From NCBI RefSeq assembly GCF_900002405.1, contig NZ_LK995500.1:6424-59787 (forward strand): DNA of 53,364 bases, given 5' to 3'. Shown piece after piece: positions 42,801 to 53,364 of this stretch; position 1 is the stretch's first letter, and the number at the start of each line of letters is the position of its first letter. This stretch comes from Actinomyces succiniciruminis (lineage in GTDB: Bacteria > Actinomycetota > Actinomycetes > Actinomycetales > Actinomycetaceae). Made by a program: the position numbers and the translations under genes. Under the pieces are notes generated by a model. That model saw only the letters and a program-made list of their open reading frames with translations, was not told the DNA's origin and searched no databases.

Positions 42801-43082
42801 GCCGGCGTCCGACAGCAGCACGCCGCGTGGTGTTTGACGCACCCGCAAGTGGGAGCGGGAGACCGCCTGATCGGTGAGCACGCCGTCGCGCCCCACCGTG
42901 CCACGTTCGGGCAACGGGACCACCAGTCCCTCGTCACGGCCGGAGAGGACGGCCAGGTGCCAGGTGGAGGACAGCGCCGCATAGGCGGCCGCCGCGGCTA
43001 CTTCCACCTCACCGGTCATCGCCGTGGGGCCGGATTCGGGAGCGGCGGAGGCCCGGGTGCCGGGGGAGGAGTCGGAGCGCAT
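39813..43082 (-). CDS. FHA-domain FtsK/SpoIIIE ATPase, EccC/EssC-like
   Basis: The protein is 1089 aa from ATG 43082 (ATG 43019 is an alternative). In order it has an FHA domain (VGRDGVLTDQAVSRSHLRV, about residues 55-115), two membrane segments (about 148-190), and a first ATPase domain with Walker A GTTGSGKSELL near 431 and Walker B LVLVVDEFATMA near 530, followed by ATQRPSGAVSPTIRAN. Two weaker P-loop domains follow, with GAPGCGRST near 729 and GPPGSGRS near 957. One FHA, a membrane anchor and three ATPase modules is the plan of type VII secretion motors (EssC). No WXG100 or other type VII genes lie near, so its substrate is unknown. Confidence 0.88.
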   Translation of the reverse strand: MRSDSSPGTRASAAPESGPTAMTGEVEVAAAAAYAALSSTWHLAVLSGRDEGLVVPLPERGTVGRDGVLTDQAVSRSHLRVRQTPRGVLLSDAGSANGARVRRRWCWRRLGSRPHTCREGTRLRLGDTVAELRRRPADLHPPMPPTPAQNRWMALGSALAVLLLGVLAVVAVRTGSRGAMGALAVAPMGMMAALRLLPLLGRGRAGRQAGTAGWRGSRARTPDPAGMLLAVAVRHAGGRNQPEMAGRADDEEAIRAWTGRRRRRTVLRVAAGDRIALTGPWAVGAVRWWGAQVLARGLGQVQAGDASVRVSWGPEGRRSQVAVTAASAGAPARAVSVLPVRGRAPDPGGRWWATLRAVAGLPVHDGADGAGNGGPPPTVRLEEVCAEIDRGLLRHRWGQAVPVGLPAVLGVGAGGPVAVDLVRDGPHALLAGTTGSGKSELLISWLLQLAAARPPSALSLVLVDYKGGAAFGPLAELPHTAGVLTDLDPAGTRRALASLEAEVRRRERLLAQHRAKDVSYLDPADAPARLVLVVDEFATMAAEHPEVLDALVRVAAQGRSLGIHLILATQRPSGAVSPTIRANTNLRVCLRVLDPADSRDILGHDGAARLPAHPGRVIVATGVQGQSEPVLQAPWCGTERHLAALVGEIAAAADAAAPWRPWAPPLPAHVDRQQAQALATRGATPASAGAPPLPQPEADKAGCTLLLTDLPESQCLGTWEWSPSEPLLLMGAPGCGRSTGVYTAALGALGSGMTVHVCAQPRSPAAALVGRAGVGTVVGGQDPRRLARLWSLAAAGSLHGDLLAIDDVDVMLAAVDEALGPGEGHALLESLVRGATSTGTGVLVAAPLTVANARWAVPLRRRLVLGAVQPAQASLAGLPRGVVTGSGPGRGVLLDGGDAIACQVVLPTAEERPGPGAGPRRLEEIPRLVVPAPGVWAVGGDEAAPVPLPDGSVLVVGPPGSGRSRAVAALAGCIRGRLGAEEPLVVDDLDLSNAATQARVEEALGRGRRVIAAATTERAAGTYRGPLAVLRERGAVVVLWPGLGPAAQAAGRQLRGAIDPRGATVPGRGVLVWRGAITPLQVAAYGADR

Positions 43083-43089
43083 GCCATGA

Positions 43090-45660
<2,571 letters not shown>

Positions 45661-45666
45661 GACGTG

Positions 45667-45707
45667 ACTAGGCCCGCCCACCGCTTCAAGCGGTGGGCGG
45701 GCCTAGT
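45667..45707. terminator. Strong bidirectional terminator between ligA and the L,D-transpeptidase
   Basis: A perfect 20-bp inverted repeat separated by one base (AGGCCCGCCCACCGC and complement) lies between convergent genes. Confidence 0.9.
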
Positions 45708-45747
45708 CTGGGCCGTTCGGGCAGCCGCGATGGGGTGCGGCGAAGGC

Positions 45748-47604
45748 TCAGTAGTGAGAGACGACGGTGGTGCCGATTTCCGCCCAGTCGTAGATCCACT
45801 TGGCCTCGGCCACGGGCATGTTCAGGCAGCCGTGTGAGGCGGAGAAGCCCCAACTCGACCACCACGGGGCGCCGTGCAGTGCGTAGCCCGCGTAGAAGTA
45901 GGAGATCCACGGCACGTTCTCCGTCTCGTAGTCGGTGCCGTCCGCGTTCTGCCCGCGCATGGTCTGGGTCTCGTACTGCAGGTAGACGTGGTAGGTGCCG
46001 GTTACGGTGGGGGTGGCGGCGGCGCCGTCGACGATGGTTACCGGGCCGCGCACCACGGTCGCACCCTCGTAGGAGGTGACCGTCTTGGCCGACAGGTTGA
46101 TGTCGATCCACTTCTCACCCTCGGCCGCCTGGTAGACCAGGTTCTCGGCGCCGTCGGCGATCTCGCGTTCCTCCCACTGCTCCTCGCCGGTGGTCATTTC
46201 GAAGGCGCCGGCGTAGGCCTCGCCGCTGGAGAGCGAGTCGGTGATGGCCGTGGTAATGGTCTCGGCGTTGTTAACCGTCTGGCCGGCAACGGCCTCGACG
46301 CTAGTGGCCACGACCTGACCGGAGGAGTTGACGTTGCGCTGTCCGACAACCGGCTCGACGTTGGCGGCGGCCGCCTGGGTGCTCACCCACTCGGCCACCT
46401 GGTCGCTGTCAATGGACAGGGTGGGGGCGGCATCGAGATTCTCGGTGACCTCCACCCAGGACGCCTTGGTCGCGGCGTCAGCGGTGTAGGACGCGGTTCC
46501 GTCCGCGTTGGTGATGGTGACGTCTTGGGAAATCCACTGGTTGGCCGTGTCCGCCACGGCCTGAGCATCCGCATCCGAGACGGCGGGAAGCGTGTTGACG
46601 TACGTCAACTCCACCGAGGTGGGGCTCAGCGAGGACGCGGCCTGTGCCGCGGCCGCGGCCAGATCGGCGGAGTCGACGCTCACGCCCTCACTGGAGGCAC
46701 TCACCTCGAAGGCGGCGATGTCGGTGTTGAGCACCACCGAGGCGTTTTGCGCCTTCGCCTGGTCCTCGGGCACGAGGCCGCTGGCGTATTCCTCCAACAC
46801 GGCGTCATCACTGGTGGTGACGACTTCGATGTCGGAGCCGCCCAGCAGTGCCTTGAAGCGGTCGACAACGTCGGCGCCGCGGCTCATGACAGCGTCCGCG
46901 GTTGCCTCGGCGTCAACGGTTGTGCCCAGGTCTGTCAGGGAGGCGGTCGCCTCCACATCACCGGTGACGCTGACGGTGGCGGCCTGCACCCGGGCGTTGA
47001 TCGCATCGACAATCTCGTTCCGAGTCATGCCGGCCACATCGGTGCCCGCAACCGTGGTTCCGGGCACGGCGACGTCGGCGTAGTGCGCGGCATAGGCGTA
47101 GCCGCCCACGCCGACCAGGAGCAGTACAGCGGCCAGGGATGCCAGCGCCCAGCGGCGCCGACGGTGGGGCCGCTTTTCACTTTCCGAAGCGTCCGGGGGC
47201 AGGGGAGCACTTTCGGCGGGAGCCGGTGATGCCTGCCCGTCCTCCGGGGTCGACGCCGTTTCGGTAGGTGCTACCTCTGAGGCCTCCGCGGCGTCGGGAG
47301 CTGCATCCGGCTCGGCCGGAGTGATTGCGCTCGGGGAAACGGGCGCCGCTGTGTCCACCACCGGTTCCACCGGGGCGGTCTGCTGCGTCTGCGCGTTGGC
47401 TTCGGCGTCGGCGGGGGTGTGCGCCGTCGGCGCGGCACTCGCTGCGGCAAGGATCGAGGCCCGTGCCACCGCGGGGGTCTCACCATACGGGCTCTTCAAG
47501 ACGGTGTCCGGGGCAGCATCGGTGTCAGCGGGTCGGTCGGACAGTGCCGACGACTCGTCGATCTCCTCCGGGGCCGGCCCGGTGGGGAGCTTGTCGCTGT
47601 GCAT
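45748..47604 (-). CDS. L,D-transpeptidase with VanW/YoaR-type domains
   Basis: The protein is 618 aa. A cytosolic Ala/Pro/Glu-rich region (about residues 1-145) precedes a membrane segment (WALASLAAVLLLVGVGGYAYA). Two putative peptidoglycan-binding YoaR/VanW-like regions follow (PGTTVAGTDVAGMTRNEIVD near 180). A YkuD catalytic domain comes last (WIDINLSAKTVTSYEGATVVRGPVTI; HGAPWWSSWGFSASHGCLNMP with catalytic His and Cys). It forms 3-3 cross-links in the cell wall outside the membrane. The long disordered cytosolic part could carry regulatory phosphorylation, as an inference. The start has AAGGA. Confidence 0.93.
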   Translation of the reverse strand: MHSDKLPTGPAPEEIDESSALSDRPADTDAAPDTVLKSPYGETPAVARASILAAASAAPTAHTPADAEANAQTQQTAPVEPVVDTAAPVSPSAITPAEPDAAPDAAEASEVAPTETASTPEDGQASPAPAESAPLPPDASESEKRPHRRRRWALASLAAVLLLVGVGGYAYAAHYADVAVPGTTVAGTDVAGMTRNEIVDAINARVQAATVSVTGDVEATASLTDLGTTVDAEATADAVMSRGADVVDRFKALLGGSDIEVVTTSDDAVLEEYASGLVPEDQAKAQNASVVLNTDIAAFEVSASSEGVSVDSADLAAAAAQAASSLSPTSVELTYVNTLPAVSDADAQAVADTANQWISQDVTITNADGTASYTADAATKASWVEVTENLDAAPTLSIDSDQVAEWVSTQAAAANVEPVVGQRNVNSSGQVVATSVEAVAGQTVNNAETITTAITDSLSSGEAYAGAFEMTTGEEQWEEREIADGAENLVYQAAEGEKWIDINLSAKTVTSYEGATVVRGPVTIVDGAAATPTVTGTYHVYLQYETQTMRGQNADGTDYETENVPWISYFYAGYALHGAPWWSSWGFSASHGCLNMPVAEAKWIYDWAEIGTTVVSHY

Positions 47605-47962
47605 AGGATCCTTATTCGCTGGCGGCCCGGCGAAGGCGGGGTCGTCCTGTTCTGGGTATCCGCACTAACCGCGGAACCTCTGCCGCCAATAACACCGGCA
47701 CCCGCTGGGAATGTCAATGTTGTCCGCCACGGTGCGCCTGTGACTTCTTGCATGAGGTGCGTGTATGCGCCGCACCATGCCCGTCATTTCGGTATGCGTC
47801 GCACCACTATGTAATGTTATTGTGATGAAAGCGCAATTGCTGTGCAAAGGTTGCGGGTGGCATATCTCCGGACGAAGAGTCGATGCCGTGTGTGGGAACG
47901 CAGGGGGTGGGCGAGCGGGCGCCGACTCGGCAGGGGGCCTCCAAGTGGATACACTCGGGCCC
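47605..47962. other. Intergenic region between the transpeptidase gene and gatC
   Basis: This 358-bp region between divergent genes has no convincing ORF. The gatC side ends with TACACT 7 nt before the ATG (47950-47955), a likely -10 box with a leaderless start. The middle (47800-47850) is unusually AT-rich for this genome. No terminator-like or riboswitch-like structure is obvious. Confidence 0.5.
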
Positions 47963-48268
47963 ATGTCTGCTATCTCCAAGGATGAGGTCATTCGCGTCGC
48001 GGCGCTTGCGCGCGTGGCCCTGAGTGACGAGGAGGTGACGCGGCTGGCCGGTGAACTGGATGCGGTCGCATCCGCCTTCGCTCGGGTCAACAGCGTGGTC
48101 ACCCCCGAACTGCCGGCCACCTCGCACCCGGTACCGCTTACCAACGTGATGCGCGAGGACACGCCCGGCCCAACGCTCAACATCGAAGAACTGCTCGCCG
48201 GCGCCCCCGCCGCGGAGGACTCCGCGTTCATGGTGCCCCGCATCCTGGGAGAGGACTCCGCCTCGTGA
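47963..48268 (+). CDS. gatC: Aspartyl/glutamyl-tRNA amidotransferase subunit C
   Basis: This 101-aa protein is typical of Gat[33 protein letters not shown], then [16 protein letters not shown] and FMVPRIL. It belongs to the enzyme that converts Glu-tRNA(Gln) (and Asp-tRNA(Asn)) to the amidated forms. GatC holds the A and B subunits together. The stop overlaps the gatA GTG. Confidence 0.97.
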   Translation: MSAISKDEVIRVAALARVALSDEEVTRLAGELDAVASAFARVNSVVTPELPATSHPVPLTNVMREDTPGPTLNIEELLAGAPAAEDSAFMVPRILGEDSAS

Positions 48269-49818
48269 ACCCGCTGAACTCCGATACCACAACCGCCGCC
48301 GCCCTGGTGCGGGCGAGCGCCGCGCAGCAGGCCGCCGCCCTGGCCGCCGGCGAGGTCTCCTCCCGCGAGCTGACTAGCGCCCACCTGGACCGCATCGCCG
48401 CCGTTGACGGCGCCGTGGGCGCCTTCCTCGACGTCGACGCCGAAAAGGCCCTGGCCGACGCCGATGCTGCCGACGCCGCCCGCCGGCAGGCCGACGCCAC
48501 CGGCGAGCGGGTGGCCGAGCTGACCGGCGTGCCGACGGCGGTCAAGGATCTGATCGTCACCCATGGCCAGGTGACCACCGCCGCCTCCCGGATTCTGGAG
48601 GGTTGGGTGCCGCCGTACGACGCCACCCTGGTGAAGAACCTGCGCGCCGCGCACCTGCCGATCCTGGGCAAGACCAACCTCGACGAGTTCGCCATGGGTG
48701 GCTCCACCGAGCACTCCGCCTTCGGCCGTACCGCCAATCCCTGGGACCTCGAGCGCATCCCCGGCGGCTCCTCCGGCGGCTCGGCCGCCGCGGTCGGAGC
48801 CTTCGAGGCGCCCGTCGCGGTGGGCACCGACACCGGCGGTTCCATCCGCCAGCCCGCCGCCGTAACCGGCACCGTCGGCGTGAAGCCCACATATGGCACG
48901 GTCTCCCGCTTCGGCGTGATCGCCATGGCCTCCTCCCTGGACACCCCCGGCCCCATGGCGCGAACGGTGCTGGACACCGCGCTCCTGCACGACGTCATTG
49001 CCTCCTACGACCCGCTCGACTCCACGTCGTTACCGGACGCGCCCCGCGGTATGGCCGAGGTGGTGCGTGCCGCCCAGGCCGGAGCCGATCTGAGCGGACT
49101 GCGCGTCGGTGTGATCGCCGAACTCGATGGTGGCGAGGGCTACCAGAGCGGCGTCGTCGACTCCTTCCATGCCGCCCTGGAACTGCTTCAGGAGGCGGGT
49201 GCCGCGGTGGAAACCGTTTCCCTGCCCCACCTGGAGTACGCGCTGGACGCCTATTACCTGATCATGCCCGCCGAGGCCTCCTCCAACCTGGCCCGCTACG
49301 ACGGCATGCGCTACGGCCTGCGCGTCGAACCCGCGGAGGGCCCGGTGACGGCCGAGACGGTCATGTCCGCCACCCGTGGCGCCGGATTCGGCGACGAGGT
49401 CAAGCGGCGCATCATCCTGGGCACGCACGTGCTGTCGGCCGGGTACTACGACGCCTACTACGGCTCCGCCCAGAAGGTGCGCACCCTGGTGCAGCGCGAC
49501 TTCGCCGCCGCATGGCAGCAGGCGGATGTGCTGGTCTCCCCGACCGCACCGGTTACGGCCTACCGCTTCGGGGAGAAGGACGACCCGCTGGCCATGTACA
49601 AGCTCGACGTGACCACCATCCCCGCCAACCTGGCCGGCGTCCCGGCCATGAGCCTGCCCTCGGGCCTGAGTGACGGCCTGCCCGTCGGCTTCCAGATCCT
49701 GGCGCCGCAGCGCGCCGACGACCGCCTGTATCGGGTGGGCGCGGTGCTTGAGCAGATGTTGGAGAACAAGTGGGGTGGTCACCTGCTTGCCCAGGCCCCC
49801 GAGCTGGAGGTGAAGTGA
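48265..49818 (+). CDS. gatA: Aspartyl/glutamyl-tRNA amidotransferase subunit A
   Basis: This 517-aa amidase-signature enzyme releases ammonia from glutamine. The Ser-cisSer-Lys triad is visible: Lys in [10 protein letters not shown], cis-Ser in [13 protein letters not shown], and nucleophile Ser in [13 protein letters not shown]. The GTG start overlaps gatC. Confidence 0.97.
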   Translation: MNPLNSDTTTAAALVRASAAQQAAALAAGEVSSRELTSAHLDRIAAVDGAVGAFLDVDAEKALADADAADAARRQADATGERVAELTGVPTAVKDLIVTHGQVTTAASRILEGWVPPYDATLVKNLRAAHLPILGKTNLDEFAMGGSTEHSAFGRTANPWDLERIPGGSSGGSAAAVGAFEAPVAVGTDTGGSIRQPAAVTGTVGVKPTYGTVSRFGVIAMASSLDTPGPMARTVLDTALLHDVIASYDPLDSTSLPDAPRGMAEVVRAAQAGADLSGLRVGVIAELDGGEGYQSGVVDSFHAALELLQEAGAAVETVSLPHLEYALDAYYLIMPAEASSNLARYDGMRYGLRVEPAEGPVTAETVMSATRGAGFGDEVKRRIILGTHVLSAGYYDAYYGSAQKVRTLVQRDFAAAWQQADVLVSPTAPVTAYRFGEKDDPLAMYKLDVTTIPANLAGVPAMSLPSGLSDGLPVGFQILAPQRADDRLYRVGAVLEQMLENKWGGHLLAQAPELEVK

Positions 49819-49819
49819 C

Positions 49820-51316
49820 ATGAGCGAGAAGCTGATGGACTACGACGAGGCCGTGCGCCGCTACGACCCGGTCATCGGGCTGGAGGTGCACGTCGAACTG
49901 GGCACCGCCACCAAGATGTTCGACGCCGCCCCCAACGTGTTCGGGGCCCAGCCGAACACCATGGTGACGCCCACCAGTGTGGGCCTGCCCGGTTCCCTGC
50001 CGGTCGTAAACGGCAAGGGCGTGGAGTACGCCATCCGAATCGGGCTGGCCCTGGGCTGTCAGATCGCCGAGACCTGCCGCTTCGCCCGGAAGAACTACTT
50101 CTACCCGGACCTGTGCAAGGACTTCCAGACCTCCCAGTCGGATGAGCCGATCGCCTACGACGGCGCCCTCCCGGTGGAACTCGAGGACGGCACGGTCTTC
50201 ACCGTGCCGATCGAGCGCGCTCACATGGAGGAGGACGCCGGCAAGAACGTGCACGTAGGCGGCACCGACGGGCGTATCGAGGGCGCCGACTACTCCCTGG
50301 TCGACTACAACCGGGCCGGCGTGCCGCTGGTGGAGATCGTGACGCGACCCATTGAGGGCGCCGGCGCCAGGGCGCCCGAGGTCGCCGCCACCTACGTGCG
50401 CACCCTGCGTGACATCTTCCGGGCGCTGGGCGTGTCCGAGGCGCGCATGGAGCGCGGCAATGTGCGCGCCGACGTCAACGTCTCCCTGCGCGAGCGCCCC
50501 GACGCCCCCATGGGCACTCGCACCGAGACCAAGAACGTCAACACCTTCCGCGGCATCGACGCCGTCGTCCGCTATGAGATCAGCCGCCAGGCGGCCATTC
50601 TGGCCGACGGCGGCACGGTCCAGCAGGAGACCCGGCACGGCCAGGCGGACGGCACCACCCGTGCCGGCCGTATCAAGTCCGACGCCGACGACTACCGCTA
50701 CTTCCCGGAGCCGGACTTGGTGCCGCTCGCCCCTAGCCGCGAGTGGGTCGAACAGATCCGTGCCAGCCTGCCCGAGATGCCGGCCGCCAAGCGGCGCCGG
50801 CTGAAGGCGGAGTGGAACTTGGCCGACGACGAGATGCGTGACGTCGTCAATGCAGGCGCGCTAGAACTCATCGAGGCGACCGTGCTGGCCGGCGCGACCG
50901 GTCAGGCGGCACGCAAGTGGTGGATGGGGGAGTTGTCCCGCGCCGCCAAGGAACGGGAGGTCGCCTTGGAGGACCTGCCCATAACCCCCGCGCAGGTCGC
51001 TGAGTTGCAAGCACTGGTTGACTCCGGCCGCCTCACCGACAAGCTCGCCCGGCAGGTGCTGGAGGGCGTGTTGGCCGGCGAGGGCGATCCCGAAGCGGTT
51101 GTGGAAGGCCGCGGGCTCGAAGTCGTCTCCGACGAGGGCGCACTGCTGGCCGCCGTCGACGAGGCTCTGGCAGCAAATCCGGATGTCGCCGAGAAGATCC
51201 GCGGCGGCAAGGTCAAGGCGGCAGGAGCCATCGTCGGCGCAGTCATGAAGGCCACCAAGGGCCAGGCCGACGCGCGCCGGGTGCGCGAGTTGGTGATGGA
51301 GCGCGTGGGCGTCTGA
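49820..51316 (+). CDS. gatB: Aspartyl/glutamyl-tRNA amidotransferase subunit B
   Basis: This 498-aa protein is the kinase/transamidase subunit. It has [20 protein letters not shown], the zinc/metal region [43 protein letters not shown], and the C-terminal YqeY-like tail domain ([29 protein letters not shown]) that grips tRNA. It follows gatA by 1 nt. The window shows no glutaminyl-tRNA synthetase, as expected for this pathway. Confidence 0.97.
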   Translation: MSEKLMDYDEAVRRYDPVIGLEVHVELGTATKMFDAAPNVFGAQPNTMVTPTSVGLPGSLPVVNGKGVEYAIRIGLALGCQIAETCRFARKNYFYPDLCKDFQTSQSDEPIAYDGALPVELEDGTVFTVPIERAHMEEDAGKNVHVGGTDGRIEGADYSLVDYNRAGVPLVEIVTRPIEGAGARAPEVAATYVRTLRDIFRALGVSEARMERGNVRADVNVSLRERPDAPMGTRTETKNVNTFRGIDAVVRYEISRQAAILADGGTVQQETRHGQADGTTRAGRIKSDADDYRYFPEPDLVPLAPSREWVEQIRASLPEMPAAKRRRLKAEWNLADDEMRDVVNAGALELIEATVLAGATGQAARKWWMGELSRAAKEREVALEDLPITPAQVAELQALVDSGRLTDKLARQVLEGVLAGEGDPEAVVEGRGLEVVSDEGALLAAVDEALAANPDVAEKIRGGKVKAAGAIVGAVMKATKGQADARRVRELVMERVGV

Positions 51317-51377
51317 CCGCCCGACCACGCCGTCGGTGACCGACAACTCGCGTGGTTGACGCGGGCCATGCGGATCT

Positions 51378-51410
51378 GGCTGTCTCTCCGCTGTGAGCCG
51401 AGAGACAGCC
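51378..51410 (+). terminator. Terminator after gatCAB
   Basis: A perfect 10-bp stem GGCTGTCTCT/AGAGACAGCC with a 13-nt loop lies 62 bp after the gatB stop. Confidence 0.65.
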
Positions 51411-51524
51411 GGAACTGTTTCGCGCAGTATGGGGATAAGCTCACTCCGTATACACAGTCATCTGGCCGAGACCTGCGACCGTCGTTGGTCTGTCTGACTT
51501 ACCCCACAACGGAGGATCCAACCC

Positions 51525-52910
51525 ATGGCACAGCCGAGTCCCAGCTACACCGTTGCCCTGCACCTGGAGGTGCCGGCCTCGCAGAAGGCCGTCACTACGC
51601 TAGTCGACACGGCTTCGGCAACGGGAGCCATCGTCAACGGCGTAGACGTTGCGGACACCGACGGCGACACTCTGATCGTGGACCTGACCGCCGACACCCG
51701 CGACTCCAAGCACCGCGGTGAACTGGTAGAGGCTCTCAAGCAGCTCGACGGCGTAATCGTTCACAATGTCGGCGACTCCACCTTCCTCGCCCACGTGGGT
51801 GGCAAGGTAGAGGTCACGCCGCGCACCCCCATCCACAACCGGCGCGATCTCGCCCGCGTGTACACCCCCGGTGTCGCCCGTGTATGCAAGGCCATTCACG
51901 ACCACCCCGAGCGCGCCCGTCAGCTGACCATCAAGAAGAACACGGTGGCGGTCGTCACCGACGGGACCGCCGTACTCGGCCTGGGGGACATCGGGCCGGA
52001 GGCCGCCATGCCGGTGATGGAGGGCAAGGCGGTGCTGTTCAAGCAGTTCGGCGACGTCGACGCCTGGCCAGTGGCACTGGACACCAAGGATCCCGAGGAA
52101 ATCATCAAGATCGTCAAGGCGATCGCCCCCGCCTACGGCGGCATCAATCTTGAGGACATCGCCGCGCCCAAGTGTTTCGACATCGAGGCGCGCCTGCGCG
52201 AGGAACTCGACATTCCCGTTTTCCACGATGACCAGCACGGCACCGCCATCGTCACTCTGGCGGCACTGATCAACGCGCTGAAGGTCGTTGGCAAGAAGAT
52301 CGAGGACGTGCGCATCGTGCTCTCCGGCGTCGGTGCGGCGGGCTCCGCCATCGCCAAGCTGCTCATGGCGCATGGCGCTACGGACATCGTCGGCTACGGC
52401 CGCTCGGGCGCACTCAACAGCGAGCACACCGAGGGCATGAACGAGCACCGCAAGTGGCTGGCGGAGAACACCAACCCGCGGCACGTCTCCGGTACCCTCA
52501 AGGAGGGCCTGAAGGGGGCCGACGTATTCATCGGTGTGTCGAGTGGAAACTTGCTCGAGCCCAAGGACCTGGCGGTCATGAACGAGAATGCGATCGTCTT
52601 CGCCATGGCCAACCCCACCCCGGAGGTCGACCCCGTGGGTGCGGCCGACTACGCCGCCGTGGTCGCCACCGGGCGCAGCGACTTCCCGAACCAGATCAAC
52701 AACGTGCTGGCCTTCCCCGGCCTGTTCCGGGGGCTGCTTGACACCGGCATCACCGAGATCTCCGTGGAGCTGCTGCGCGCTGCTGCCACGGGCATCGCCG
52801 GTGTCATTGCCGATGAGGAACTGAGCCCCGTGTACATCATTCCCGGTGCCTTCGACAAGCGTGTTGCGGCGGCGGTTGCCAAGGCGGTGCGCAAGTTCGC
52901 CACCGTCTGA
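51525..52910 (+). CDS. NAD(P)-dependent malic enzyme
   Basis: The 461-aa protein is preceded by GGAGGA. An N-terminal ACT-like domain (residues 8-85, [19 protein letters not shown]) is followed by the malic enzyme fold: [14 protein letters not shown] (Tyr), [33 protein letters not shown], metal site EDI..P.CFDIE and [11 protein letters not shown], and a Rossmann domain ([16 protein letters not shown]). It oxidatively decarboxylates malate to pyruvate. An ACT-like start is common in actinobacterial forms and suggests control by a small molecule. Confidence 0.95.
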   Translation: MAQPSPSYTVALHLEVPASQKAVTTLVDTASATGAIVNGVDVADTDGDTLIVDLTADTRDSKHRGELVEALKQLDGVIVHNVGDSTFLAHVGGKVEVTPRTPIHNRRDLARVYTPGVARVCKAIHDHPERARQLTIKKNTVAVVTDGTAVLGLGDIGPEAAMPVMEGKAVLFKQFGDVDAWPVALDTKDPEEIIKIVKAIAPAYGGINLEDIAAPKCFDIEARLREELDIPVFHDDQHGTAIVTLAALINALKVVGKKIEDVRIVLSGVGAAGSAIAKLLMAHGATDIVGYGRSGALNSEHTEGMNEHRKWLAENTNPRHVSGTLKEGLKGADVFIGVSSGNLLEPKDLAVMNENAIVFAMANPTPEVDPVGAADYAAVVATGRSDFPNQINNVLAFPGLFRGLLDTGITEISVELLRAAATGIAGVIADEELSPVYIIPGAFDKRVAAAVAKAVRKFATV

Positions 52911-52993
52911 CGCACGGGAACCCGTAACGCGGGCGCCGTGACAACTGGATCGGCGGATGACTCCGGCGGCTCGGCCGGCGACCGCAGGGAAGC

Positions 52994-53039
52994 GTGGGCT
53001 GTTGGCTCGACCTCGACATCGGGGGAGCCAGCAGCCCAC
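52994..53039 (+). terminator. Terminator after the malic enzyme gene
   Basis: A 15-bp stem with one mismatch (GTGGGCTGTTGGCTC with GAGCCAGCAGCCCAC) closes a long loop. It ends the transcript before the rRNA promoter region. Confidence 0.65.
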
Positions 53040-53104
53040 CGCTGCATCTGCCGCGCGCGATGGACCGGCGTCGCACCGCGTGGTCCAGTTCATAGCGGCG
53101 GGAT

Positions 53105-53135
53105 TTGACGTCGCCCCGCGCCGTGGCGATAAAGT
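53105..53135 (+). promoter_or_regulatory. rRNA operon promoter, upstream copy (candidate)
   Basis: TTGACG (53105-53110) is followed by an AT-richer GATAAAGT (53128-53135). GATAAA gives a 17-bp spacer. It is placed like the first of the tandem promoters that often precede actinobacterial rRNA operons. Confidence 0.5.
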
Positions 53136-53234
53136 ACAGCCCGCTGCGTCGGACGCGGTTCCCGAACCGGGAACGGGCCGCGCGGCCACGCATCCGCGAG
53201 GAACCGGCTGTGATCGGGGAGATGCTCCCCGGCC

Positions 53235-53263
53235 TTGACGCCGATCAAGTTTCCTCATAAGAT
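53235..53263 (+). promoter_or_regulatory. rRNA operon promoter, main sigma-70-type copy
   Basis: TTGACG (53235-53240), a 17-bp spacer and TAAGAT (53258-53263) form a near-consensus vegetative promoter, rare in this GC-rich window. It lies directly upstream of the conserved rRNA leader sequence. Confidence 0.8.
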
Positions 53264-53326
53264 AGCGGATGCTGCTCGCCGGAGTGAAGGGCCGATCGGA
53301 AGACGGTTCGGAGCTTCGACTGGGTG

Positions 53327-53364
53327 TGTTGTTTGGGATCTCGATAGTGTGTCGTGTTTGTTTG
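53327..53364 (+). ncRNA. Start of rRNA operon leader (antitermination region), 16S expected beyond the edge
   Basis: TGTTGTTTGGGATC (53327-53340) and TCGATAGTGTGTCG (53341-53354) match the leader found before actinobacterial 16S genes (usual form TTGTTTGAGAACTC.ATAGTGTG), which includes the BoxA antitermination signal. The window ends inside this leader. Confidence 0.75.

Noticed and set aside
39813-43082. Full type VII secretion locus
   Set aside because: No WXG100, EccB, EccD, EccE or mycosin-like genes lie in the flanking sequence.
49030-49821. 263-aa minus-strand ORF opposite gatA, and similar long antisense ORFs (20807-22582, 43474-45456, 51600-53258)
   Set aside because: They are shadows of conserved genes with clear domains; high GC makes long antisense frames common.

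Overview
The window is high-GC actinobacterial DNA, most like Actinomyces or a relative. The evidence is the gene families (a WhiB1-like regulator, a PdtaS-type kinase, an FHA-FtsK ATPase, an oversized LigA), leaderless starts with TAnnnT boxes 6-8 nt upstream, and an actinobacterial rRNA leader at the right edge. It has two parts.

Part A (1 to about 18,300) is most of the right side of an integrated conjugative or mobilizable element whose left end is outside the window. It ends at a 3' tRNA fragment (18263-18302), the usual scar of tRNA-site integration. Its transfer half (1-10,760) holds a MobC-relaxase pair with a likely oriT region, a ParA/MinD-like ATPase, a lytic transglycosylase-NlpC/P60 hydrolase coupled to a protein with a C-terminal glutaredoxin domain, a DUF4913 protein and several unknown proteins. 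The middle (10,800-13,400) is a patchwork: a membrane protein, a HigA-like protein, a serine recombinase, the remnant of a second one, and small ORFs. The maintenance half (13,491-18,100) reads leftward from the att site: membrane and small proteins, a truncated ssb, an unknown 223-aa protein, ParA, a ribbon-helix-helix partner, and a tyrosine integrase.

Two cis-element systems in Part A stand out. A composite element, GTGCGCGCAC-N4-CACGT, occurs four times, each time directly upstream of an element transcription unit and in that unit's orientation. The hexamer GCTAGC occurs in three clusters with exact 18-bp spacing, two of them dyad-symmetric, around the parAB/int operon. In addition, several transfer-region proteins share related C-terminal tails that could be type IV secretion signals.

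Part B (18,300-53,364) is chromosome. In order it holds: an NCS1 nucleobase permease with a divergent nucleoside phosphorylase; fumC; a VOC protein; a DUF1304 protein; an IS5-family insertion; an SGNH hydrolase; a padR-MDR oxidoreductase pair; a four-gene osmoprotectant ABC transporter; a LacI regulator divergent from a Gfo/Idh - sugar isomerase - MFS operon (with a G10 frameshift); thyA-folA; OsmC; DUF2505; pdtaS; a whiB1-like gene; an FHA-FtsK/EccC-like ATPase; ligA; an L,D-transpeptidase; gatCAB; a malic enzyme; and finally tandem promoters and the leader of an rRNA operon whose 16S gene should start just past the right edge.
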